Below, in pieces: positions 1-4,822 of a stretch of DNA of 7,255 nucleotides. Source of the DNA: Acidimicrobiia bacterium (GTDB lineage: Bacteria; Actinomycetota; Acidimicrobiia; Spongiisociales; UBA5794). The stretch is from assembly GCA_013003515.1 (NCBI GenBank), contig JABDIW010000032.1, positions 1-7,255 of the forward strand, in the 5' to 3' direction. A program made the position numbers and the translations under genes. The notes below the pieces were generated by a model that was not told where the DNA came from, did no database searches, and saw nothing but the letters and a program-made list of their open reading frames with translations. The first letter of the stretch is position 1; each line of letters starts with the position of its first letter.

Positions 1-156
1 CTTCTGGCCTGGTTCGGAGTTGCGGCCGCCGTTCTCTACGGCTTCGGAAACGCCATGACGATTCGGAACCCGGACTCCAGGACTGTATGGAACATCAGCG
101 GCCTGGCCATCCTGGTGTTCGAAGCGATCCTGGGCGGCTGGCTCCTGTTCGGCTGA
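1..156 (+). CDS. C-terminal fragment of an unrecognised membrane protein
   Basis: Frame 1 is open from the window edge to a TGA at 154-156, giving the last 51 residues of a protein whose start lies outside. Two hydrophobic stretches are visible, about residues 1-18 (rich in A, V, L, F, G) and 33-50 (ending in GGWLLFG), separated by a polar segment with the motif IRNPDSRTVWN. This fits two membrane helices joined by a short loop, with the C-terminus at the membrane edge. I do not recognise the family and no function is assigned. The gene converges on the siderophore-interacting protein gene, with only 9 bases between the stop codons. The frame is convincing because it runs cleanly with a hydrophobic pattern into a stop just before the next gene, but the fragment is short. 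Confidence 0.6.
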   Translation, partial: LLAWFGVAAAVLYGFGNAMTIRNPDSRTVWNISGLAILVFEAILGGWLLFG

Positions 157-157
157 T

Positions 158-180
158 CCCCGCCGCTAGGTGGTGCGGGG
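158..180. terminator. Possible bidirectional hairpin at a convergent junction
   Basis: CCCCGC at 158-163 and GCGGGG at 175-180 form a perfect 6-bp GC stem with an 11-base loop. It sits exactly between the convergent stop codons of the membrane protein fragment and the siderophore-interacting protein, and the latter's stop codon lies in the loop. There is no clear T-run on either side (only GTTT at 183-186 on +), so a classical intrinsic terminator is not proven. Position is the main support. Confidence 0.35.
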
Positions 181-1002
181 CCGTTTCCAGTAGCCGCGGA
201 CCGTTGCGATCGAACGGGGAAGACCTCGCTCCTTGAAGAGGTTGGTGCGGATCTTGTGCATCGCGGCGGCCTCGCCGGCACACCACACCCGGTTGCTGTC
301 AGTGACGTCGGTCGCAGCGATGGCGTCCACCAGCGTCGCTCCGGGATCGCCGGTCCCCAGATGCCACTCCTCCTCGGGGCTCCCGGGGAGATCGAGTCGG
401 GCCTCCGCAGTCGCGACTTCGACGTGGACCTGGACCGGGATGGCTGACGGGATCGCTTCGAGCAGCTGGCTGATCGCCGGGATTGCGGTCTCGTCGCCTG
501 CCAGCAAGTACCCGGATGCGCCGGGATCGATCGTGTATCCCCGCCCTGGCCCTGAGACAGCTGCCGGGTCACCGGGTGGGGCCTGGAGTGCCCAGGTCGA
601 GGCGAGGCCGCCTTCGTGGATGACCATGTCGATGTCCAGCTCGCCGTCCTCGGCTCGCCGAGGTGTGAAGGTTCGTATCGGTGGACGGTTGCCGTCGGGC
701 AGCAGGAACTCGTTGCCGTTCCACTCCGGGACCACCAGCTCACCGGTCCCCGGCATCGGGAGCAGCACTCGAACGCTCGCTGCCGGCTCGTCGACCACGA
801 GTCCAGCCAGGTCGTCGCCGCCGAAGGTGACCCGGACCATGTGCGGCGTCAGGTGCTCGGTTCGAAGCACCTGCATGTTGCGGAACTCGGGTGGCTTGCG
901 CCTCCCGCTCGCCGAGCGGGGTCTGTCGGTGGAGTCGGTCACTGCAGGGATTCTGCCAGGAGACCGAGGGCTATCCGCGACCTGCAAGCATGCCTGGTTC
1001 AT
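166..1002 (-). CDS. Siderophore-interacting protein (ViuB/SIP-type FAD-binding ferric reductase)
   Basis: The predicted product has 278 residues and is a cytoplasmic flavoprotein of the siderophore-interacting family, which reduces ferric siderophores with NAD(P)H so that iron is released. The N-terminal FAD-binding barrel contains LTPHMVRVTFGG (about 51-62) and the flavin-binding signature RTFTPRR (about 110-116), followed by DGELDIDMVIH. The C-terminal NAD(P)-binding half has LLAGDETAIPAI (about 166-177), WCAGEAAAM (about 240-248) and the family-typical ending VRGYWKR. The chosen ATG (1000-1002) has GAGGGGG about eight bases upstream. An in-frame GTG at 940-942 would drop 20 poorly conserved residues, and an ATG at 1030-1032 would add ten; either is possible. 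The gene diverges from the EamA transporter. No siderophore synthesis or uptake genes are visible, so which siderophore it serves is unknown. The family call is strong. Confidence 0.9.
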   Translation of the reverse strand: MNQACLQVADSPRSPGRIPAVTDSTDRPRSASGRRKPPEFRNMQVLRTEHLTPHMVRVTFGGDDLAGLVVDEPAASVRVLLPMPGTGELVVPEWNGNEFLLPDGNRPPIRTFTPRRAEDGELDIDMVIHEGGLASTWALQAPPGDPAAVSGPGRGYTIDPGASGYLLAGDETAIPAISQLLEAIPSAIPVQVHVEVATAEARLDLPGSPEEEWHLGTGDPGATLVDAIAATDVTDSNRVWCAGEAAAMHKIRTNLFKERGLPRSIATVRGYWKRPRTT

Positions 1003-1915
1003 GGCCACCACCCCCTCGACCCGTCCCATCACCGGTCACGGCACGCACCCCGGCGCGTTCCGTGCTGGGGACTGGGGGTTGCTGTCCATCACCTCGTTGA
1101 TATGGGGCGCTTCGTTTCTGTTCATCGCCGTCGGTCTCCGCAGCCTCGAGCCCGGGGTGATCGCCGCTGCCCGCGTCCTGCTCGGCGCCTCGGCACTCCT
1201 GCTCTTCAAGCGGTCCCGTGCCCCGATCGAGCGCAGCGATTGGTGGCGGATCGCCGCCATCGGTGTGGTTGGCCAGGGCGCCCCGGCGCTTCTGTTCGCC
1301 CTCGCCGAGCAGCACATCGATTCGGCCCTTGCCGGGATGCTCGTCAGCACGGTCCCCATCGCCACGGTGATCCTCGTGGTGGCGTTCACCCGCAAGCTGC
1401 CCGGCGTCTACCAACTCGGTGGCATCGCCCTCGGCTTCGTTGGCGTGTTCTTCCTGGCTCAACCGGCACTGGGCGGAGTCGGGGCGTCGACGCTGGGTGT
1501 GGTCTATGTGCTCATCGCGGTGTTCGGGTATGCCCTGTCCAACGTGCTGTACCCGCCGTTGCAGCACCGGTATGGGTCGCTGCCGGTGATCATGTGGAGT
1601 CAGGTCGTGGCGACGGTCGCCCTTGCTCCACTGGGCATCGCCGGCCTCTCCACCTCGCGTTGGGAGTGGGCGCCGGTTGCCGCCGTGTTCGTGCTCGGCG
1701 TGTTCGGCACGGGCATCGCCCGAGCGGTCCACATCACGCTGGTAGGGCGGGTCGGCCCTGCCCGGGGAACGCTCACGTCGTACTTCATCCCGATCATCGC
1801 CCTGACCCTCGGCGTGGTGTTCCTCGATGAAGTGGTCGAGCCGATTCAGCTCATCGGCATCGCGGTTGCGCTGTCCGGCAGCTACCTGGTCAGCCGGAGG
1901 GAACGGCCTGGGTGA
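1001..1915 (+). CDS. EamA/DMT superfamily transporter (10-helix permease)
   Basis: The product has 304 residues, the usual size for a two-domain EamA (drug/metabolite transporter) permease of the inner membrane. After a polar N-terminus of about 24 residues comes the typical first helix, with DWGLLSITSLIWGASFLFI, and then alternating hydrophobic helices. The first EamA repeat ends near ALGFVGVFFLAQP. The second starts near GVVYVLIAVFGYALSNVLY and ends with LTSYFIPIIALTLGVVFLDE and IGIAVALSGSYLVSRRE, all recognisable EamA signatures. Substrates in this family are mostly amino acids or metabolites and cannot be predicted here. The ATG at 1001-1003 is chosen because the family N-terminus begins just after it. 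No Shine-Dalgarno sequence precedes it, and it shares CATG with the divergent gene's start, so leaderless translation is possible. The frame stays open about 770 bases upstream, but that part is antisense to the SIP gene and encodes nothing plausible. The last 48 coding bases belong to a 56-bp direct repeat. Confidence 0.9.
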   Translation: MATTPSTRPITGHGTHPGAFRAGDWGLLSITSLIWGASFLFIAVGLRSLEPGVIAAARVLLGASALLLFKRSRAPIERSDWWRIAAIGVVGQGAPALLFALAEQHIDSALAGMLVSTVPIATVILVVAFTRKLPGVYQLGGIALGFVGVFFLAQPALGGVGASTLGVVYVLIAVFGYALSNVLYPPLQHRYGSLPVIMWSQVVATVALAPLGIAGLSTSRWEWAPVAAVFVLGVFGTGIARAVHITLVGRVGPARGTLTSYFIPIIALTLGVVFLDEVVEPIQLIGIAVALSGSYLVSRRERPG

Positions 1916-1923
1916 CGGGGGAG
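1868..1923. repeat. 56-bp direct repeat, copy 1 (eamA 3' end)
   Basis: Bases 1868-1923 match 2264-2319 at 52 of 56 positions, with differences at 1871, 1906, 1907 and 1920. A 34-bp core (1872-1905) is identical. The copy encodes the final residues of the EamA protein (ALSGSYLVSRRERPG, then stop). Read on the other strand it also encodes SPVTQAVPSG followed by stop, nearly the C-terminus of ArsR (SPVTQRVPSG). The copy contains an inverted repeat, TCCGGC (1874-1879) and GCCGGA (1893-1898), with a 13-base loop. Confidence 0.9.
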
Positions 1924-1987
1924 GCGCATCCGAAGGGAGGAGTCGTCGTCTTCCTGGTTACGCTCAGTGGGTAGTTGCGGATTGCCG

Positions 1988-1994
1988 GGAAGGA
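1988..1994 (+). promoter_or_regulatory. Ribosome binding site fixing the zinc-ribbon gene start
   Basis: GGAAGGA lies six bases before the GTG at 2001 and twelve before the ATG at 2007. The spacing favours GTG and rules out the much longer upstream frame that starts inside the EamA gene at 1827. Confidence 0.6.
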
Positions 1995-2000
1995 TTCGTT

Positions 2001-2237
2001 GTGCCGATGTCGGAAGCCGAGAAAGCTCAAGCTCTGGAGCGCGCGCAGACGTGGTGGGAGGGCAAACCTCCCAATCTGTCCACCGCTGCCAACTACGGGT
2101 TCGAGGACGCGCCACCCGGCGCCAAGTCATACGTCTGCGACGGGTGTAACGGCCTCATCGACAGCCGAGAGGGCACATCTCTGGTTGGGTCATACATGCG
2201 GTGCGCGAACTGCACGCAACGCATGTTTGCGAACTAG
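2001..2237 (+). CDS. Small zinc-ribbon-like protein of unknown function
   Basis: The product has 78 residues. The N-terminal half (about 3-34) is a short charged helix, SEAEKAQALERAQTWWEGK, followed by a polar stretch. The C-terminal half carries two CxxC knuckles, Cys46-Cys49 (CDGC) and Cys68-Cys71 (CANC), 18 residues apart, the layout of a small zinc ribbon that could bind one zinc ion. Such folds mediate nucleic-acid or protein contacts, but I do not recognise the family and assign no function. The GTG start has GGAAGGA six bases upstream; an ATG two codons later is a close alternative. The frame runs open upstream to 1827, but those extra residues are antisense-like and partly inside eamA. 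The gene sits in a 340-bp stretch bracketed by a 56-bp direct repeat, suggesting it arrived as a unit. The paired cysteines and good ribosome binding site make it a real gene with fair confidence. Confidence 0.65.
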   Translation: MPMSEAEKAQALERAQTWWEGKPPNLSTAANYGFEDAPPGAKSYVCDGCNGLIDSREGTSLVGSYMRCANCTQRMFAN

Positions 2238-2263
2238 GCCGATCGAGCCGACCCGAATCACGG

Positions 2264-2319
2264 GCGTTGTCCGGCAGCTACCTGGTCAGCCGGAGGGAAC
2301 GCGCTGGGTGACGGGAGAG
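2264..2319. repeat. 56-bp direct repeat, copy 2 (arsR 3' end)
   Basis: This is the second copy of the repeat at 1868-1923, offset by exactly 396 bases. It covers the last codons and stop of arsR on the minus strand and 22 bases beyond. On the plus strand it still reads in frame as the EamA C-terminus (ALSGSYLVSRRERAG, then stop), although no transporter gene precedes it. Of the four differences, the CTG to TTG change is synonymous in the eamA frame. The TCCGGC/GCCGGA inverted repeat is preserved at 2270-2275 and 2289-2294. Confidence 0.9.
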
Positions 2320-2627
2320 AGTGCCGTCGCAATCGCAGCCATGGTCTCGTCCCGGGCCGAGAAGTAGGCCCAGCGGCCGCGCTTCTCGCGTTCGACGATT
2401 CCGGCTTGGCGCAAGACCTTCAGGTGGTGGCTCACCGTCGGCTGACTGAGCCCGAGTGGTGCTTCGAGGTCGCAGGCGCACACCTCTCCGGCTGCGGTCA
2501 TCAGGTTGAGGATGCGGAGCCGTGCGGGGTCGGCCAGCGCTTTCAGCACGCCGGACAGCTCGACGGCGTCGCTCTCGGTGAGTGTGGTCACGGCCTCGGG
2601 GGAGCAACAAACAGGGATCTCGTTCAT
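2286..2627 (-). CDS. arsR: ArsR/SmtB-family metalloregulatory repressor
   Basis: The product has 113 residues, a standard length for ArsR/SmtB winged-helix repressors, which dimerise on DNA and release it when metal or metalloid binds. KALADPARLRILNLM (29-43) is the family core. LGLSQPTVSHHLKVLRQAG (58-76) is the recognition helix-turn-helix, and EREKRGRWAYF (79-89) forms the wing. Cysteines available for sensing are Cys7-Cys8 near the N-terminus and Cys50 and Cys52 in CACDL, the position of the arsenic-sensing CVCDL motif of classical ArsR. N-terminal CC is typical of actinobacterial ArsR proteins. The chosen ATG (2625-2627) gives the family N-terminus MNEIPVCC. An ATG two codons upstream is possible. 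The 146-residue version from 2726 would translate through the operators and the partner's ribosome binding site. The gene is divergent from the ArsI-like lyase, which it probably controls along with itself. Arsenite or organoarsenical is the likely signal, with cadmium possible. Confidence 0.92.
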   Translation of the reverse strand: MNEIPVCCSPEAVTTLTESDAVELSGVLKALADPARLRILNLMTAAGEVCACDLEAPLGLSQPTVSHHLKVLRQAGIVEREKRGRWAYFSARDETMAAIATALSPVTQRVPSG

Positions 2628-2633
2628 GGGCAT

Positions 2634-2653
2634 ATATTGACACATGTCGATAT
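2634..2653. promoter_or_regulatory. Probable ArsR operator 1
   Basis: ATATTGA at 2634-2640 and TCGATAT at 2647-2653 form an imperfect dyad (6 of 7 positions) around a 6-base spacer, just upstream of the arsR start. The same half-sites recur inverted at 2668-2687. AT-rich 7-bp half-sites in a shared divergent intergenic region are what an ArsR-family dimer would bind. A perfect TTGACA hexamer (2637-2642) lies inside it on the + strand, so binding could also block a promoter, though I see no strong -10 box at 17 bases. Confidence 0.65.
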
Positions 2654-2667
2654 GTATGCCAAGCTCC

Positions 2668-2687
2668 GTATCGACACACATCAATAT
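2668..2687. promoter_or_regulatory. Probable ArsR operator 2
   Basis: GTATCGA (2668-2674) and TCAATAT (2681-2687) flank a 6-base spacer. Read on the minus strand this is ATATTGA-N6-TCGATAC, matching operator 1 (ATATTGA-N6-TCGATAT) in all but one half-site base. Its centre is 34 bp from that of operator 1, about three helical turns. It ends four bases before the ribosome binding site of the lyase gene, so a bound repressor would block that gene's transcript. Confidence 0.65.
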
Positions 2688-2690
2688 GTC

Positions 2691-2696
2691 AGGAGG
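2691..2696 (+). promoter_or_regulatory. Strong Shine-Dalgarno of the ArsI-like gene
   Basis: A perfect AGGAGG ends four bases before the ATG at 2701. It selects this start over the in-frame ATG at 2644, which would place operator sequence inside the coding region. Confidence 0.8.
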
Positions 2697-2700
2697 ACTC

Positions 2701-3090
2701 ATGTCACGGGTGCAGCTTGCCCTCAACGTCAGCGATCTCGAGAAGGCCGTGGACTACTACGGCAGACTCTTCAACGCCCAGCCTGCCAAGCGCAAGCCGG
2801 GGTACGCCAACTTCGCCATATCCGAGCCACCGCTCAAGCTGGTGCTCATCGAGAAGGAGAGCGGGGGCACCATCAACCACCTCGGAGTCGAGGTCGAATC
2901 GACTGAATCCGTGCGTGACGCCGAGCGCCGGCTGCTCGACGAGGGCGTTGCCACCACGGCTGAGACCGGTGCCTGCTGCTACGCAGAGCAGGACAAGGTG
3001 TGGACCAACGATCCCGACGGCGTCGCCTGGGAGGTCTACACGGTGCTCGGCGATGCCGAGACGATGGAGCGCTCCGCCGCCTGTTGCTAG
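2701..3090 (+). CDS. arsI: ArsI/CadI-type VOC protein (C-As lyase, organoarsenical or cadmium response)
   Basis: The product has 129 residues and is a single VOC/glyoxalase-type protein closely resembling ArsI C-As lyases and mycobacterial CadI. ArsI is an Fe(II)-dependent dioxygenase that breaks the carbon-arsenic bond of trivalent organoarsenicals such as methylarsenite, releasing arsenite. Typical stretches are MSRVQLALNVSDLEKAVDYY (1-20), AKRKPGYANFAISEPPLKLVL (29-49), NHLGVEVEST (59-68) and QDKVWTNDPDGVAWEVY (97-113). The vicinal pair Cys92-Cys93 in GACCYAEQDKVW corresponds to the substrate-binding cysteines of ArsI. Gln5, His60 and Glu111 are the likely metal ligands. A second Cys-Cys pair closes the protein (128-129). 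Divergent pairing with arsR supports metalloid control. The M. tuberculosis homologue cadI is cadmium-induced and also lies beside an arsR, so cadmium remains an alternative role. No arsenite efflux pump or arsenate reductase is visible. Its stop overlaps the next gene's stop. Confidence 0.88.
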   Translation: MSRVQLALNVSDLEKAVDYYGRLFNAQPAKRKPGYANFAISEPPLKLVLIEKESGGTINHLGVEVESTESVRDAERRLLDEGVATTAETGACCYAEQDKVWTNDPDGVAWEVYTVLGDAETMERSAACC

Positions 3091-4304
3091 CGGCCGGCTC
3101 GTTCCCTAGCCCTTCGTGCCACCAGCGTGTCGAGGAACGTCTGGATTCCCGACACCACCTGGTGGGTGCGCACCGAGTGTGCGATGTCGAAGGCATGTGT
3201 TGCCCCCGGGATCTCCGCATACGCCACGGGGCTCTTCGACACTGCGCGGAGGGCCGCAACGAAGTGACGAGCTTCGGCAGTCCTGACCAGGGGGTCATGG
3301 GTCCCGTGGATCACGAAGAACGGTGGGGCCTCCTCGTGCACCTGGTCGAGGGGAGAGGCCTCCCGGTAGCGAGGTGAGTCTGCGTCGACGGGTTCCTTCA
3401 TCACGGCACGCGGGATCAACGGCCAGTTGTCTCGCGTGTCGTTGCGGTTGAGGAAGTCGTAGATGCCGTAGAGGGGAACTGCGGCCTGCACCGACGTGTC
3501 GGCGTCCTCGAAGCCGGGCTGATACTCCTCGCGGCCCGCGGTCAGTGCCAGCAGCGCCGAGAGGTGTCCGCCCGCCGAGCCTCCGGTGACCGCGATGAAC
3601 GACGGATCTCCGCCAAGCCTGGCCGCATTCGCTCGGATGAAGGCAACGGCCCGCTTCAGGGCGATGAGGTGGTCGGGGAACGTGGCCTGCGGGCTCAACG
3701 GGTACGAAACCGAGGCGGCCAGCCAGCCGTCCCGAGCCATGCGGTGCAACAACGGCCTCGCCTGCTGGCGCTTGTGACCGCCCCTCCACCCTCCGCCATG
3801 GATCTGCACGACGATCGGCTTGTCCTCTCCGGCGGTGCGGTAGAGGTCCAGCGCCAGGCCTTCGCCGTACTCGATGTCCTCGATCACCTCGATGGTGTCG
3901 GGTGTCCGATAGGGGTAGCCGGCCAGGGCCCGTGACCACTCGACCTCGGCCTCGACGTCGGTGATGCCGATCTCATTGAGAGCCCGCCTCAATGCCGGCA
4001 GGGCCCGATGGGATCGAGCCTGGAGCACCCCGTACCCGATCCAGGTGAGGAGCGTCAGCACCACGCCAACCCGCCCGCTGAGATGGTCGAGCGCCCCCAG
4101 CCAGATGGCGACGATGCCTATCACCGCATGAACGGCGATACGGATCGGTATCAGCTCGGCCACCAGCATCGCCGGCAACCACCACGGCTGGAGCGCCGGG
4201 TGGCGGTCAGGGCGCGGTCGACGCAGGGCGTTGATGGCCCCGAACAGACCGATCACGCCGACGACGAGCAGCACACTTCCAGCAAATCCGGACATCTCAC
4301 CCAT
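3087..4304 (-). CDS. Membrane-anchored alpha/beta hydrolase (Aes/BD-FAE-like esterase)
   Basis: The product has 405 residues. The first ~95 contain about three hydrophobic segments (roughly 7-27, 41-72 and 79-95), suggesting a membrane anchor. From about 140 follows an alpha/beta-hydrolase domain of the carboxylesterase/lipase (HSL-like, BD-FAE) type. HGGGW (169-173) forms the oxyanion hole. GGSAGGH (241-247) is the nucleophile elbow with Ser243. HGTHDPLV (333-340) supplies Asp337, and GATHAFD (367-373) supplies His370. The triad is complete, so an active esterase is expected; the substrate cannot be deduced. The ATG at 4304 is used; an ATG three codons later is equally plausible, and neither has a clear ribosome binding site. 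The gene ends tail to tail with the ArsI-like gene, their stop codons sharing CTAG at 3087-3090, and starts divergently from the VOC gene. No link to arsenic metabolism is implied by sequence. Confidence 0.88.
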   Translation of the reverse strand: MGEMSGFAGSVLLVVGVIGLFGAINALRRPRPDRHPALQPWWLPAMLVAELIPIRIAVHAVIGIVAIWLGALDHLSGRVGVVLTLLTWIGYGVLQARSHRALPALRRALNEIGITDVEAEVEWSRALAGYPYRTPDTIEVIEDIEYGEGLALDLYRTAGEDKPIVVQIHGGGWRGGHKRQQARPLLHRMARDGWLAASVSYPLSPQATFPDHLIALKRAVAFIRANAARLGGDPSFIAVTGGSAGGHLSALLALTAGREEYQPGFEDADTSVQAAVPLYGIYDFLNRNDTRDNWPLIPRAVMKEPVDADSPRYREASPLDQVHEEAPPFFVIHGTHDPLVRTAEARHFVAALRAVSKSPVAYAEIPGATHAFDIAHSVRTHQVVSGIQTFLDTLVARRARERAGR

Positions 4305-4359
4305 TCCAACACATGGTGAGGTGCAACCCTTCCCGCCCCTGTAGCGTCGAGGCGTGGCT

Positions 4360-4752
4360 GTGACACCCGACCATCACCACACGGTGACGCCGATGCTCTG
4401 CGTGCCCGATGCGGCCGCGGCGATCGCGTTCTACTGCGAGGTGTTTGATGCCCCGGAGATCTTCGACCGGCATGTCGACGAGGCGGGCAAGGTGGGGCAT
4501 GCCGAAGTCCTCATTGGGGATTCCCCGGTGTGGATCGTCGACGAGTACCCCGAATACGACATCCACCCGCCACGTGGGCCGGCACCTGTGCAGATGATCG
4601 TCTACGTACCTGACGTTGACTCGGTGTTCGACCGGGCCATCGCAGCCGGCGCGACTGTCTATCACCCACCGACGGACATGCCGTATGGCGAGCGGAATGG
4701 CAGGTTCGACGACCCCTTCGGGTACCGCTGGTCGATCAGGATGAGGCACTAA
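4360..4752 (+). CDS. VOC family protein (PhnB/glyoxalase-like)
   Basis: The product has 130 residues, a single-chain vicinal-oxygen-chelate protein of the PhnB/glyoxalase-like type. It begins HTVTPMLCVPDAAAAIAFY (7-25), the usual first strand and helix. VGHAEVLIGDSPVWIVDE (45-62) follows, then MIVYVPDVDSVFDRAIAAGA (79-98), and it closes with YGERNGRFDDPFGYRWSI (109-126), a hallmark of this group. His7, His47 and Glu111 are candidate metal ligands. The reaction is unknown; members include dioxygenases, isomerases and resistance proteins, and it is clearly different from the ArsI-like protein upstream. GTG at 4360 has GAGG seven bases upstream. GTG at 4354, two codons earlier, is an alternative and would suit leaderless translation behind a TAGCGT box at 4342-4347. 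It precedes guaB3 on the same strand by 70 bases, and may or may not be cotranscribed. Confidence 0.85.
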   Translation: MTPDHHHTVTPMLCVPDAAAAIAFYCEVFDAPEIFDRHVDEAGKVGHAEVLIGDSPVWIVDEYPEYDIHPPRGPAPVQMIVYVPDVDSVFDRAIAAGATVYHPPTDMPYGERNGRFDDPFGYRWSIRMRH

Positions 4753-4822
4753 CCGGGCGAAGAACCAGTGGTGGCGTGACTCCGGTATCGTGGCGGCTCG
4801 CTGGCTGAGAAGGGAAACCCGG

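Noticed and set aside
233..1000. Upstream in-frame extension of the EamA frame (about 256 residues)
   Set aside because: It lies antisense to the clearly coding SIP gene, is rich in S, P and R, and shows no domain. The transporter family N-terminus starts just after the ATG at 1001.
971..1732. Long minus-strand open frame across the EamA gene
   Set aside because: The translation is H, R, D, E and G rich with no hydrophobic core, a typical high-GC shadow opposite a membrane protein gene.
1827..2000. Long N-terminal extension of the zinc-ribbon protein
   Set aside because: It begins inside the EamA gene and has a low-complexity S/R/G composition; the ribosome binding site at 1988-1994 points to the GTG at 2001.
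1868..2319. Insertion sequence or CRISPR array explaining the repeat
   Set aside because: There is no transposase frame and no terminal inverted repeats at the insert ends, and only two repeat units spaced 396 bp apart.
2628..2726. N-terminal extension of ArsR (33 residues)
   Set aside because: It would cover both operator dyads, the AGGAGG of the divergent gene and its start; ArsR homologues begin near MNEIPVCC.
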